From: a virus
Virus record (IMG/VR): IMGVR_UViG_3300042879_001019
Coordinates: 1-60,162 of that record
Strand: one strand, 5' to 3'
Length of the DNA stretch: 60,162 nucleotides
A model generated the notes under the pieces. That model saw only the letters and a list, made by a program, of their open reading frames with translations, did not search any database and had not been told where the DNA came from. The stretch's first letter is position 1. Each line of letters opens with the position of its first letter. Shown here one piece after another: positions 29,130 through 37,116 of this stretch. A program made the translations under genes and the position numbers.

Positions 29130-29340
29130 CTACTATACTTCTTATTTGTTCTCTCATGTCTTCAGCAAAGTTACGCTCTTCTGCAGTTGCTTCTCTGTTC
29201 TTATAGTATCCATGCTTAACAATAGCCCTTAGCTCTTGGTCTATATCCCATACAGCTAGTTTCCACTTGTAACCATCTAATGCATCTCTTGCATCTTCTT
29301 TCTCTTCGAACGAATCGAATTCTAAAATTATTTTTCCCAT
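29104..29340 (-). CDS. Conserved small phage protein (EFDSFEEKEDARDALDGYKW family)
   Basis: 78 residues from ATG 29340 (MGKIILEFDSFEEKED); a longer frame to 29403 lacks support. The pattern of an initial strand, a FEEKEDARDALDGYKWK helix, then AVWDIDQELR, is one I know as a widespread small phage protein usually near replication genes. Its biochemical role is unknown. The following gene overlaps it by 26 bases. Confidence 0.72.
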   Translation of the reverse strand: MGKIILEFDSFEEKEDARDALDGYKWKLAVWDIDQELRAIVKHGYYKNREATAEERNFAEDMREQIRSIVDGYGIILE

Positions 29341-29365
29341 GTTATTTAATTTATTAGTTGCGGAA

Positions 29366-29569
29366 TCATTTGTTTTTATCCACATTCCGCGAGTTATAAT
29401 CAATTATAAATCCTATAAATACAATTATGTTCATGCCAATCGAAGAAATAACTTCGATTATATCTTCATATATGTTTAAAGACAAGTGAACATGCCCAAC
29501 TACCCAGAAAGGTATGGATAAGTTCTGACTTATCCAAACAATAGTATACTTTATTAATCCTTTAACCAA
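29366..29569 (-). CDS. Small membrane protein (67 residues)
   Basis: Two hydrophobic segments (IKYTIVWISQNLSIPFWVVG and IGMNIIVFIGFIID) suggest a two-pass inner-membrane protein with a basic C-terminus. It overlaps the upstream gene by 16 bases. Function unknown; phage membrane proteins of this sort can be superinfection-exclusion factors, but nothing specific shows this. Confidence 0.55.
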   Translation of the reverse strand: MVKGLIKYTIVWISQNLSIPFWVVGHVHLSLNIYEDIIEVISSIGMNIIVFIGFIIDYNSRNVDKNK

Positions 29570-29832
29570 TTCCTAAATGCTAGGCCCATGTTGTCTAATT
29601 GATATAAGAACGCTCTATGTTCCTCATCATTCTCTATGTCCATCTTTTTATAAAGCTGGTCGCTATTTTTTAGGACTTCTTTTATAAAATCATTTCCAGC
29701 TTTTTTAATTTGTCGGACATAAACATTTGGATACACATTTTTAATGTCCTCCATGAAGTCCATTAGGACTGGCAAAATACTTACCAAGCTCGCCAGTTTT
29801 TTCTCGTTCGATATAAATTTCTCTTTCTCCAT
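29554..29832 (-). CDS. Hypothetical helical protein (92 residues)
   Basis: An all-helical charged protein (MEKEKFISNEKKLASLVSIL; ending MGLAFRNWLKD). Its start is inside the end of the HTH gene (overlap of about 90 bases in another frame), which is longer than usual. A later start such as the Met in VLMDFMEDIKN would remove most of the overlap. No motif recognised. Confidence 0.5.
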   Translation of the reverse strand: MEKEKFISNEKKLASLVSILPVLMDFMEDIKNVYPNVYVRQIKKAGNDFIKEVLKNSDQLYKKMDIENDEEHRAFLYQLDNMGLAFRNWLKD

Positions 29833-30061
29833 CGCTTAAACTATTAAAATTATACTCTTTATCATTAAACATTTCTTCCTCTGTCTCATAGTATGGTCCT
29901 TCTTTATATCCTAAGTCTACCTTGCCATAGTGTTTAACAAGTATACCTCTTATATATTTTTGAACAATATAACTACTAACTCCTGTTGTTTCACTTATCT
30001 CCTCTAATGTTTTTCCTTCTGCACACAGCTGCTTTATTCTAGACTTATTCTTCTGAAACAT
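29741..30061 (-). CDS. Helix-turn-helix DNA-binding protein
   Basis: 106 residues from the ATG at 30061 (MFQKNKSRIKQLCAEGKTLE). Residues about 5-45 form a resolvase/sigma-like HTH (IKQLCAEGKTLEEISETTGV then SSYIVQKYIRG). The C-terminal half is acidic. It overlaps the VRR-NUC gene by 17 bases and is a candidate regulator for the TTGCCAA palindromes at 4981-5015 and 30309-30344; that link is inference. Confidence 0.65.
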   Translation of the reverse strand: MFQKNKSRIKQLCAEGKTLEEISETTGVSSYIVQKYIRGILVKHYGKVDLGYKEGPYYETEEEMFNDKEYNFNSLSDGEREIYIEREKTGELGKYFASPNGLHGGH

Positions 30062-30314
30062 TATAGAATGCCGTACCATCGTAGACTGTTGCTTTAACGC
30101 CATGATTATTTAGTTCTTTAATTCTGAATACTTGTAGTGGTCTAGGTTTTTGTCCAGGTCGTTTGACTTCAATAAACTCAACGTCTGACCCCCTTGGTAT
30201 TGCCAATAGATCAGGTATGCCAGTCTTATTGGTGACAGATAGCTTGATGACATAGTATCCTTCTTTCTCAAGTTGCTTGATTAGTTTTGATTGTATTTGC
30301 TGCTCTGTTGCCAA
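30045..30314 (-). CDS. VRR-NUC domain nuclease
   Basis: A small PD-(D/E)XK-type nuclease of 89 residues. Motifs: helix (QIQSKLIKQLEKEGYYVIK), GIPDLLAI with the catalytic Asp, then FIEVKRPGQKPRPLQ with ExK and the conserved Gln. I choose the TTG start at 30314 (MATEQQIQSK) because the -7 box TATATTTG ends seven bases upstream. The ATG at 30374 would add an unlikely hydrophobic leader and cross the promoter and terminator. Such stand-alone VRR-NUC proteins process branched DNA or flaps in phage replication or recombination. Confidence 0.85.
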   Translation of the reverse strand: MATEQQIQSKLIKQLEKEGYYVIKLSVTNKTGIPDLLAIPRGSDVEFIEVKRPGQKPRPLQVFRIKELNNHGVKATVYDGTAFYNVSEE

Positions 30315-30344
30315 TATTTGCCAAATATATAGATTATTGGCAAA
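30309..30344. promoter_or_regulatory. TTGCCAA/TTGGCAA operator-like cluster with -7 box
   Basis: TTTGCCAA (30317-30324) and TTGGCAAA (30337-30344) form an 8-bp inverted repeat, with a further TTGCCAA at about 30308-30314. A minus-strand TATATTTG (30329-30322) lies within it, so binding would block the VRR-NUC promoter. Confidence 0.5.
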
Positions 30345-30368
30345 TGTTTGAAATAAAAATATAACAAA

Positions 30369-30398
30369 GTGCAAGCGAAACTATTGCATCGCCTGCAC
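30369..30398 (-). terminator. Minus-strand hairpin terminator
   Basis: On the minus strand GTGCAGGCGA (30398-30389) pairs with TCGCTTGCAC (30378-30369), ten base pairs with one G-U, followed by TTTGTTATATTTTT. It separates the helicase-side operon from the VRR-NUC unit. Confidence 0.75.
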
Positions 30399-30461
30399 GA
30401 CTGTTATACCCAATCGGGTTTAATTGTAGTAAATAAGCTTATATTATACCTTATCGGGTAT

Positions 30462-30638
30462 TTAATAATCATCCATTGAGCCATCAGGATAGACCCATGT
30501 GCCTTCAGATAAATAAACTCCACCTATCTCATTTAATGCATCTTTAAAATGATAAAATGCTAAAAAAACATCATCACAATCCTTTTCATAATACTTTTTA
30601 CCGTTAAAGTAAACTGGGAACAATTTTTCTTCTTTCAT
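30462..30638 (-). CDS. Small hypothetical protein (58 residues)
   Basis: MKEEKLFPVYFNGKKYYEKD ... VYLSEGTWVYPDGSMDDY. Compact, aromatic and acidic. It starts six bases after the helicase stop and is followed by two small hairpins (TACC-TTATC-GGGTA, ACCC-AATC-GGGT at about 30408-30460) and the 10-bp terminator, so it is the last gene of that operon. Function unknown. Confidence 0.65.
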   Translation of the reverse strand: MKEEKLFPVYFNGKKYYEKDCDDVFLAFYHFKDALNEIGGVYLSEGTWVYPDGSMDDY

Positions 30639-30643
30639 AATTC

Positions 30644-31882
30644 TTATGCATTTAAATGTTTATAATCTTTCTTAAATATATTAACAGTGTATTTTTTCTT
30701 TGCTTTAACGGTCTTATATATCTTATCCTCAATGCCGCCTTTTGAGAACAACCAATATACTTTATTGAACTTACGCTCCATGGTCGTTAATCGATCCCTC
30801 GCTTGCCAATAACTAGTAGCACTGAAATCAATGTTATAGAACACCAAATAGTCAGCATTTTTTAAGGATATACCCTCACGTCCAGACACAATTTGTAAGG
30901 CTATAACCTGATATCCTTCATTGTCAAACTTATATAGATCAGTAGTTAAACTATCACCAAATACTTGACTTAATACGTTAAGTTCTTCTTTAAACTTGTA
31001 GAATATACCTATCTTGTTGTTTGAGAATCTCGACTTTATAAACTCAGCTTTTGTGGTGTCAATAACCATGCTGTTGCCACTCTCAAACTTAACAGTACCA
31101 CTCCATAATTGGTGAAGCTTCTGCATCAACTTAACTGGTGTGTCAGCCAATATAACTTCATCTTTTCCTTCCACAACCAAATCCTTCTCAAGCTTCTTCA
31201 CAATCATCTTTGTCTTCTCTGACATGTCAACATACAGTACTTCCTCTTCAATCTCAGTAGAGAATCCTGCCTGCTGTTGTGTGAATGTAATTACATAAGG
31301 TGCTATAGCAGCCATTATCTTAAGCTCATTTCCTTTTGAGTAATCGTTGACCATGAAGCCATTAATCTTCCTTTGAAACTTAAACACATAGTCATCGGCC
31401 CATCGGTAGAAGTTAACATAATGTCTGAACGGACTGTAGTTTGATACCCAAAACTGATGATATACTTGACTGAATGACTCTGGTGTCATTGTTCCTGATA
31501 GAAATATCATTGGCTTGTCAGCGAACATCTGTTTGTAAGTTTTAGTTGCTAGCCCTGGCTTTGGGAATGATCCGAATCTATGGTGCTCGTCATGTATAAC
31601 TAAGTCATAGTTAGTGTTCTCTAACTTATGCATTGACTCATCATTTGTTACAACTAAATCAAATTGATAACCAAAATTATTGTAGTCATTTAGAATACTT
31701 GATACGGCCTTCTTTTTGGTTAAGAATAGAACTCGTTTTGCTCCGTATAGTTTTGCTGTCTCTAAAGCTGTCAAAGTTTTTCCAGTTCTAACTTCCATAG
31801 AAATGTAAACGATTTTGTTTACTTTTAATATGTCAATCGCCCTGTTCGCTATGTCGATCTGATAATCCCTTAGTTCCATCAT
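30644..31882 (-). CDS. SF2 (SNF2-like) DNA helicase
   Basis: A 412-residue two-RecA-domain ATP-dependent DNA translocase or helicase. Q-region LRDYQIDIANRA; motif I VRTGKT (31-36); motif II DEHH (98-101); motif III LSGTMT (about 128-133); motif V IVSGREGISL (about 340-350); motif VI QARDRLTTMER (about 370-380). Phage helicases of this size work with the primase-helicase or in recombination. The start codon lies within the 3' end of the P-loop gene (50-base overlap). Confidence 0.9.
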   Translation of the reverse strand: MMELRDYQIDIANRAIDILKVNKIVYISMEVRTGKTLTALETAKLYGAKRVLFLTKKKAVSSILNDYNNFGYQFDLVVTNDESMHKLENTNYDLVIHDEHHRFGSFPKPGLATKTYKQMFADKPMIFLSGTMTPESFSQVYHQFWVSNYSPFRHYVNFYRWADDYVFKFQRKINGFMVNDYSKGNELKIMAAIAPYVITFTQQQAGFSTEIEEEVLYVDMSEKTKMIVKKLEKDLVVEGKDEVILADTPVKLMQKLHQLWSGTVKFESGNSMVIDTTKAEFIKSRFSNNKIGIFYKFKEELNVLSQVFGDSLTTDLYKFDNEGYQVIALQIVSGREGISLKNADYLVFYNIDFSATSYWQARDRLTTMERKFNKVYWLFSKGGIEDKIYKTVKAKKKYTVNIFKKDYKHLNA

Positions 31883-32276
31883 TACAATTTATTATTGAAA
31901 AACGTCTTTTAAATGCCATTGATTCTAAAGGAAAGTCATCTATAGATACTTCTGATGAACATCCAATAATTATTTCTGGGTAGATTATAAATGGATCTTT
32001 ACATTGCTTTTCTACCATAAGGCCCTGGCATATATAGCTATAAAAAAAATCTATATTTGATGCATCTTTAAAATCATCTATTATTACTAATTCAGTATTT
32101 AAATTACAGCGACTAAAATAAAAACCCATACTATACCTATATAATATCTCATTAAGATTACGCCCATCGAACCAAGTAACATTATCTTGATTATACGAAC
32201 TTGCTATTTCTTTAGCTTTTAGTGTTTTTCCACTGTCGGAATCACCTATTATTACTGTTATCTTTCTGTCCATCAT
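31833..32276 (-). CDS. P-loop NTPase (small AAA-type)
   Basis: 147 residues with Walker A GDSDSGKT (11-18) and Walker B LVIIDDF (63-69). A C-terminal Arg-rich segment (ESMAFKRRFSIINC) resembles a sensor or arginine-finger region. It is short for a full AAA+ protein; it could be a helicase loader or a packaging or partition-like ATPase. It lies between SF2 helicase and primase-helicase genes, which favours a replication role. Confidence 0.72.
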   Translation of the reverse strand: MMDRKITVIIGDSDSGKTLKAKEIASSYNQDNVTWFDGRNLNEILYRYSMGFYFSRCNLNTELVIIDDFKDASNIDFFYSYICQGLMVEKQCKDPFIIYPEIIIGCSSEVSIDDFPLESMAFKRRFSIINCNDGTKGLSDRHSEQGD

Positions 32277-32556
32277 ATTTCATTTTATTTATACATTCAT
32301 TTAATTCATTAATTGTGTCGGCATGCAGCTCTCTATCATAGTTAAGCCAATTGAACTGCCTTTTTAGTTCTTTGAGGCTGTAGTCAGGGACGAACGACAC
32401 AGCCTCAATTTTACCAGTTAAAAAGTCATGAGCCTCCTTATAATCTGCACACATCTTAGATAGTTCAGATTTTCTTCTTGTGCCATGCTTGGCAAAGCCG
32501 TGGAGCTTCTCAGTAAACTCCAACCTTTTTCTAATTATAGATTCGCAGAAATTCAT
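32242..32556 (-). CDS. Hypothetical protein (104 residues)
   Basis: A charged helical protein (MNFCESIIRKRLEFTEKLHG). It overlaps the downstream P-loop gene by 35 bases and touches the primase-helicase stop. No motif recognised. The context suggests a replication accessory protein. Confidence 0.6.
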   Translation of the reverse strand: MNFCESIIRKRLEFTEKLHGFAKHGTRRKSELSKMCADYKEAHDFLTGKIEAVSFVPDYSLKELKRQFNWLNYDRELHADTINELNECINKMKYDGQKDNSNNR

Positions 32557-34916
32557 AACCTAAGATTTAATTGTTCTTCTTCTTTTAATACAAACTCAAC
32601 ATTCTTACCAAGAGCGTTACGTGTTACTATTGGTTTCTTACCAAACGCATACTCACCATAACTATCTATCCACTTATAGAACCTATTCTGTGATACTTTA
32701 TATCTACCATAGTTACTATAGTCAGGGTAGTCTTGTGTAAATGAATTAAATAAGTCTTGCCCTAACGACTTCATCAGTGGTCTTGTATATACGTTGTCCT
32801 TAGCAGTTGCCCACTCCCAAAATTCAGAGCTTGTCTCAGCAATAAATTTACGAGTTTTTAAGTTCTTGAACTCACTACGAACCAACCCTTTATTCAAGTA
32901 AGACTGTAAGTTAGCTATCATGTAGTTGTCAAACTTATTCCACTCATACTCATCCCAACCACTAAACAACATGTGACCAAACTCGCTCTCAGGGGTAAAC
33001 GACTTATTGTAGTGCTGCTTAAACTCAAGATCCCACTTACGTCTCTCAAACGAGTTACCTGCACCCTTAATCGCATAGTTAGTTGTTATGACAATCTTTG
33101 GTGATCTTTCGAATGGAATGTGTATCTCATCCTTGTTCTTCTTCTCAAGAGTTATACCTTCAGTAATCACAGAAAACAAACGCTCAAACTCAAAGTTCTT
33201 GCTAACATCATCAAATACCAACACCTGCGTATCAACTTGAACTCTTTGGTATGGGAACGACTTCTGAAAGCTAAATCCCTTGCCATCTATTATAACCATC
33301 TTCTTCATGTGGCTGACAGACTTAACAAAGATACCTTTACCTGTACCACCCTCTGGATTGTCGCTAATGACCTCATCGTTCAATATAACAGCAGGACAGT
33401 AGCTTTCTGGTTTATAGCTATGCATCAAATAACCAATCGTTGACTCAACAGATTTAATTCGCTCCTTGTCATCTCCCGAAATATTTGTGATGAATCTTTT
33501 AAATTCACAATCATCATGAGATGTCTCTAAGAAGTTTCTTTTTATCTTCTGATCTTCCCACACAATACCTTTCAAGTTCTTGTAGTCAATCTTCTCAACA
33601 CCACGTCTTGTTACCTTGATAGCACAATTTTTATAGTACAGATAAGCTGTCTCTGAGTCGTCAGTCATGAATCTGCTGTCAACATTTGTTATGAAGTTCA
33701 AGAAGTTCTCTGTAAAGAACTTAGTGTTCATGGCAAAGAAGTTATAGACAGACATGTCGTTAATCTCCTCAAGGTACTTTAGTATAAAGTCTTTTATGAC
33801 ATCTTCACTTGAGTCAACTATGACGTTATCTTTGACGCGAACAAACACAAAGTTCTTCGATCCTTCAGGGTAGTACTTATAGAACCCTTCCTTAGTCAAG
33901 AAGTCTCTGAACAGGTTAGGCACTAACTCAATCTTACCTTTCGATGATTTTGTCCAAAACTCATTTGGATTGGTTTCGTTTACCATCTTATCGATCAACT
34001 CTACTGGAACATCTTCATTTCGCTCAATCACCTCTTTGATTGGTGTGCCGTTCTTTATGTCGTTCTTTATTGCTACAGTCTTGTCAATGTCCTCGTAGAA
34101 CTTAGTGTTGTGATTTGCTACGTTCTTGTATCCGCTCTGAATGATTGACGGTATCTCGTGTGCCATGTCACCATTAATATCATACGACTCAATAACTGAC
34201 CTTGCTGTCTCTCTGCTAATACCAAACTCATTGAATGCGCTTGCTAATATGTATAAGTTGTTGTTGCGATGACCAGGTATCATTCCGAAGTTTTTATCCC
34301 ACCAAAGCGATAAACGTCTAATAATCTCATTGTCGTCAGTTACTCTTATCATCTGCTTGACGACAGGGATGTGCTCGTCAGACTTATCCATGTCTGACCA
34401 TATTAAAGACAGCTCGTTCACATAGATGTCAGGATCGTAGGACTCATAACATACCCGACTGATGTTCTTACATGTTACATCAAACTCATCACAGTCGTAG
34501 TACTTCTTTAAAGCGTTGAAGTATTTCTTATGGTTCATCGGATCTTTTGGTATCCTAACCAATGCCTTCAAGCCATCACCAGATGGTGACGTAAATACAC
34601 AATAAGTGTACTTATCGTCAATAAGCTCCTCCCTTTTTTGGAATAGATGCTGGTTGTCTCTGAATCCATCAAAGTCAATACATATTATACCACTGTGCTC
34701 TATTATAGCGTTGTCAGCTCGTTTAGAGAATGTGCCTGAAAAACAGATGGCAGGTAACTTCTTTTTCTTTTCGTTCCTTGCGCTCTTCTCTGTCTCTTGC
34801 CGTACACTCTCAACAAGCTCTTTTGATTTACCATTCTTTATTCTGTCAATGGCTATACTTACATCAACATGGAATGGTGTCGATGTGTCGTTGATCGTCT
34901 TGAAATAAGTTATCAT
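32553..34916 (-). CDS. Primase-helicase (VirE_N/BT4734-type primase domain plus SF3-type helicase)
   Basis: A 787-residue replication enzyme. Residues about 20-175 match the VirE N-terminal (BT4734-like) primase-related domain: GIICIDFDGFRD and FTSPSGDGLKALVRI. A D5-type linker region (VPNLFRDFLTKEGFYKYYPE) precedes the helicase: Walker A NPEGGTGKGIFV (about 517-528), Walker B QVLVFDDVSK (about 565-575) and motif C KIVITTNYAIKGAGNSFERR (about 600-620). The C-terminus looks like a wHTH (KVSQNRFYKWIDSYG). It would prime and unwind the replication fork. It starts inside the 3' end of the DnaA-like gene. Confidence 0.9.
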   Translation of the reverse strand: MITYFKTINDTSTPFHVDVSIAIDRIKNGKSKELVESVRQETEKSARNEKKKKLPAICFSGTFSKRADNAIIEHSGIICIDFDGFRDNQHLFQKREELIDDKYTYCVFTSPSGDGLKALVRIPKDPMNHKKYFNALKKYYDCDEFDVTCKNISRVCYESYDPDIYVNELSLIWSDMDKSDEHIPVVKQMIRVTDDNEIIRRLSLWWDKNFGMIPGHRNNNLYILASAFNEFGISRETARSVIESYDINGDMAHEIPSIIQSGYKNVANHNTKFYEDIDKTVAIKNDIKNGTPIKEVIERNEDVPVELIDKMVNETNPNEFWTKSSKGKIELVPNLFRDFLTKEGFYKYYPEGSKNFVFVRVKDNVIVDSSEDVIKDFILKYLEEINDMSVYNFFAMNTKFFTENFLNFITNVDSRFMTDDSETAYLYYKNCAIKVTRRGVEKIDYKNLKGIVWEDQKIKRNFLETSHDDCEFKRFITNISGDDKERIKSVESTIGYLMHSYKPESYCPAVILNDEVISDNPEGGTGKGIFVKSVSHMKKMVIIDGKGFSFQKSFPYQRVQVDTQVLVFDDVSKNFEFERLFSVITEGITLEKKNKDEIHIPFERSPKIVITTNYAIKGAGNSFERRKWDLEFKQHYNKSFTPESEFGHMLFSGWDEYEWNKFDNYMIANLQSYLNKGLVRSEFKNLKTRKFIAETSSEFWEWATAKDNVYTRPLMKSLGQDLFNSFTQDYPDYSNYGRYKVSQNRFYKWIDSYGEYAFGKKPIVTRNALGKNVEFVLKEEEQLNLRL

Positions 34917-35211
34917 ATTCTTCGATGTCTTTTAAATATTTTGAATCATTAATTTCAATATATGTCTCATGCTTTTTAATGCCTGACATAACAGTTGCGT
35001 GATCTCTTCCAAAATATCCTCCAATATCTTCGAACGTTAAATTCGTCTCTTCTCTCATCTTGTTGTAAAGGAAATACCTCTTGTGTGTCTTAGACTGAAT
35101 TCTTGATGGTACATTTAAATTATCTTGTTCTATTAAGGTCATTACCTTTTCTAAAAATTCACTAACGTTGTGGTATTTCATTAGTGATCCACAGTGACTA
35201 CATCTTCTCAT
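34864..35211 (-). CDS. DnaA domain-IV-like initiator protein with N-terminal zinc ribbon
   Basis: A 115-residue protein carrying only the DNA-binding part of DnaA. KRYFLYNKMREETNLTFEDI and GGYFGRDHATVMSGIKK (about residues 44-80) match the Bac_DnaA_C signature, including RDHATV. It lacks the AAA+ domain and has a CSHCGS half zinc ribbon at the N-terminus. Placed just upstream of the primase-helicase, it probably recognises a phage origin or a promoter. I found no clear DnaA box in the window. Confidence 0.85.
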   Translation of the reverse strand: MRRCSHCGSLMKYHNVSEFLEKVMTLIEQDNLNVPSRIQSKTHKRYFLYNKMREETNLTFEDIGGYFGRDHATVMSGIKKHETYIEINDSKYLKDIEEYDNLFQDDQRHIDTIPC

Positions 35212-35578
35212 CTTCTCTATATTTTATTTCTTTTCTAATTAAATCTAAGTGCCAATCAGCACCGCCATACTCAAGCACTGCCTGTAGGTAATCATCGTCC
35301 ATATCTTTAATCGCGATGTACGTTAATGGCTGCATTCCATCCTTACCTCGACTACCCCTTGTAGCGTACTGCCTAACAAGCTGGAAGTCATCATCAGCAA
35401 ATACCTCATGGTGGACTATCTTCTTCATGTCCATAGCACCATACCTCGCGTAGTCAAGTCCTCCATCTACCATCGCTCCATTTGGACACCTGCATGTCTT
35501 GTAGTCGTGTCTGTGGTAACTAACTATCGTGTCTAAACATTCAATGCACGTCACTGCATTATATACTAACTGTCTCAT
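35198..35578 (-). CDS. Zinc-finger phage protein (DUF7695-like)
   Basis: 126 residues. The N-terminal CIECLDTIVSYHRHDYKTCR followed by CPNGAMVDGG matches a common phage zinc-binding family (which I recall as DUF7695). The C-terminal part (YIAIKDMDDDYLQAVLEYGG) is a second small domain often fused to it. The biochemical role is unknown. It overlaps the DnaA-like gene by 14 bases. Confidence 0.72.
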   Translation of the reverse strand: MRQLVYNAVTCIECLDTIVSYHRHDYKTCRCPNGAMVDGGLDYARYGAMDMKKIVHHEVFADDDFQLVRQYATRGSRGKDGMQPLTYIAIKDMDDDYLQAVLEYGGADWHLDLIRKEIKYREDEKM

Positions 35579-36048
35579 ATCTCAAAAAAATTATCGTTCC
35601 ACGTTGATACTTTAGTTTCGCCATCTACCCATGGCCATGTCTCTTTTGCTTTATTGTAATCATTATCACTGTACTTTTCAAGCCATAACTTTTGCTCGTA
35701 GTACTTGTCAGTACCACCTACAGGTGATACCCAAAAGATGCAGAACTGCCACCTGAAAAAGTATATGTAGAAAGCAGGAGGCCACTCAAATCTAGGCGTG
35801 TCATACTTATCCTTCCAACCTAACTTAAGTTTTTTAAACTTGATTGGCGAGCCTATCTGTATCCAGTAATATCTGTTGAACAACTCTACAATCCAATTCA
35901 TTGATCGTCTGACCATTGGTGCGCTTGCTGGATCTTTTACCCTTCGTATCGTTACTATATTCCTATCGAAATTTATAGGCATAAAGTAAGGACATCCATG
36001 TACTATCTTTCCAAAGTAGTACTTCTTAATTGGTTTTTTTAGTTTCAT
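35575..36048 (-). CDS. Conserved hypothetical phage protein (157 residues)
   Basis: An aromatic-rich protein with LGWKDKYDTPRFEWPPAFYI and a WQFCIFWVSPVGG segment. I have the impression of a recurring phage protein of unknown function but cannot name a family. Stop and start overlap the neighbours by four bases on both sides (ATGA-type), which indicates tight coupling. Confidence 0.7.
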   Translation of the reverse strand: MKLKKPIKKYYFGKIVHGCPYFMPINFDRNIVTIRRVKDPASAPMVRRSMNWIVELFNRYYWIQIGSPIKFKKLKLGWKDKYDTPRFEWPPAFYIYFFRWQFCIFWVSPVGGTDKYYEQKLWLEKYSDNDYNKAKETWPWVDGETKVSTWNDNFFEI

Positions 36049-36407
36049 TTCTTATTATTTTTTAATTGTTCTCTTAAACGATAGCAGTATAGGATGGCAT
36101 CCATCATCTCCTCAAGCAAATGGTCGCACCACTGCTCCTCACTCAAATCAGTCCTATCTAATGTTGTGTTATACTTCTTGATTCCAACAGCAGAACGCTG
36201 TCTAAACTTTTCGATTATACTCTCGACTACACTATCTACTAATTCAAAATTTTTGTACTCAAGAAACCATCTATCAATATTCCCCTTATGATCTTCACCT
36301 TTCAACCAAGCACCATACTTATCTGGCTCATCTATCAATACAATCTGTCCTTTTTTAAAATAACTATTACCAATAGTTATTCTTACCTTTTGTCCTTTAT
36401 TAAGCAT
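36045..36407 (-). CDS. MazG-like nucleotide pyrophosphohydrolase with SH3-like N-domain
   Basis: 120 residues. The first 50 (MLNKGQKVRITIGNSYFKKG) look like an SH3/KOW-type barrel. The rest has the phage MazG-like helix pair: KFRQRSAVGIKKYNTTLDRT, then HLLEEMMDAILYCYRL, with the acidic EExxDA metal-binding pattern. It would cleave (d)NTPs or alarmones such as ppGpp, as proposed for phage MazG proteins; the substrate cannot be read from sequence. Confidence 0.75.
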   Translation of the reverse strand: MLNKGQKVRITIGNSYFKKGQIVLIDEPDKYGAWLKGEDHKGNIDRWFLEYKNFELVDSVVESIIEKFRQRSAVGIKKYNTTLDRTDLSEEQWCDHLLEEMMDAILYCYRLREQLKNNKK

Positions 36408-36511
36408 ATTTCATTAGATTTAAGTAAAAATATCGAACAGACATACCTGTCGATATATAGTTTTTCCCAGTATGTTGGGTTAACCACAGAACTATAACTG
36501 TCGTTCGCCAT
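36383..36511 (-). CDS. Possible small protein (42 residues)
   Basis: MANDSYSSVVNPTYWEKLYI onward. It overlaps the MazG-like start by 25 bases. The N-terminal half looks protein-like, but the frame lies at the edge of a structured intergenic region and could be chance. Confidence 0.38.
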   Translation of the reverse strand: MANDSYSSVVNPTYWEKLYIDRYVCSIFLLKSNEICLIKDKR

Positions 36512-36756
36512 GAACTTTGTAGTCATGGTATGACTCAACTTACCATGACTTTATAGGACACGCTTAACCTATTGAGTTGCTAGCAGGTACACTCTTCGAT
36601 GCCGAACATCAGCGTTTTTTTAGCAACTTTTATTACTGTCCGAAAGAGTTGCCAACTTTGCCTACTTACGATTAGGAATCAGAGTGTGCGCTGGCAAGTA
36701 AACTGTCCTTACACATCGCCTTGATTGACCTACGATCCCTTGTACTTCGGGCGCAA
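36408..36756. other. 350-base intergenic region with strong inverted repeats, possible structured RNA
   Basis: Apart from the 42-codon ORF, no gene is convincing. AGTCATGGTA (36521-36530) and TACCATGACT (36541-36550) form a perfect 10-bp stem. AGTTGCTA (36575-36582) and TAGCAACT (36621-36628) form an 8-bp stem enclosing GATG-CCGAA-CATC. ACTGTCC occurs twice (about 36636 and 36702). It is more GC-balanced than the surrounding spacers. A non-coding RNA or cis element is likely; the strand is unknown. It matches no family I recognise. Confidence 0.5.
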
Positions 36757-37104
36757 TTACACTAATGTCAACAAGTACAACGTCTTATTAACAAGGCCCA
36801 ACATCTCATCCAATATGTTCTCTAAGTCACATGGATAGTTGTCAGAGTCAGCTTCACCCTCAATCAATTTTTGCATTGACTTTAAGTGATCCATAGCATT
36901 CATTGCCTTTGACTCAGGAATTACAATTGGAATTCGCTTGTTGCGACCAAAATACTTCTCAGTAAATGAGTCAGTCAACTCTAAAATTCCATCATAATAA
37001 TGTCCCAAAGCCTTATGCTCTGCAAATGATGTTGTCTGTAGATGCTGTAAGTGCATCATGTCTCGCGATTGAAATAACAATCCTATAAATTTCCCTGTTT
37101 CCAT
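36757..37104 (-). CDS. Ferritin/Dps-like helical phage protein (DUF5856-like)
   Basis: 115 residues, four-helix type. QSRDMMHLQHLQTTSFAEHK with ALGHYYDGILELTDSFTEKY has the His/Glu spacing of Dps- or ferritin-like proteins, and I recall similar phage proteins as DUF5856. Metal binding is not proven. It is preceded by a -7 box (37109-37116) only four bases from the ATG and followed by the structured spacer. Confidence 0.68.
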   Translation of the reverse strand: METGKFIGLLFQSRDMMHLQHLQTTSFAEHKALGHYYDGILELTDSFTEKYFGRNKRIPIVIPESKAMNAMDHLKSMQKLIEGEADSDNYPCDLENILDEMLGLVNKTLYLLTLV

Positions 37105-37108
37105 ATTA

Positions 37109-37116
37109 CAAATTTA
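37109..37116 (-). promoter_or_regulatory. Candidate -7 box overlapping a stop codon
   Basis: Minus-strand TAAATTTG (37116-37109) starts with the TAA of the 56-residue membrane protein and ends four bases before the ATG at 37104, giving a near-leaderless arrangement. Confidence 0.45.

Noticed and set aside
30315-30374. ATG-started extension of the VRR-NUC protein
   Set aside because: It would cover the -7 box and operator and adds a segment absent from the family; the TTG start at 30314 fits better.
34330-34345. CTGACGA and CTGATGA strings elsewhere on the minus strand (e.g. 34337, 38618, 40498, 40677, 42016, 42753)
   Set aside because: All inside coding sequence with no GAAA and no paired stems at the right distance.
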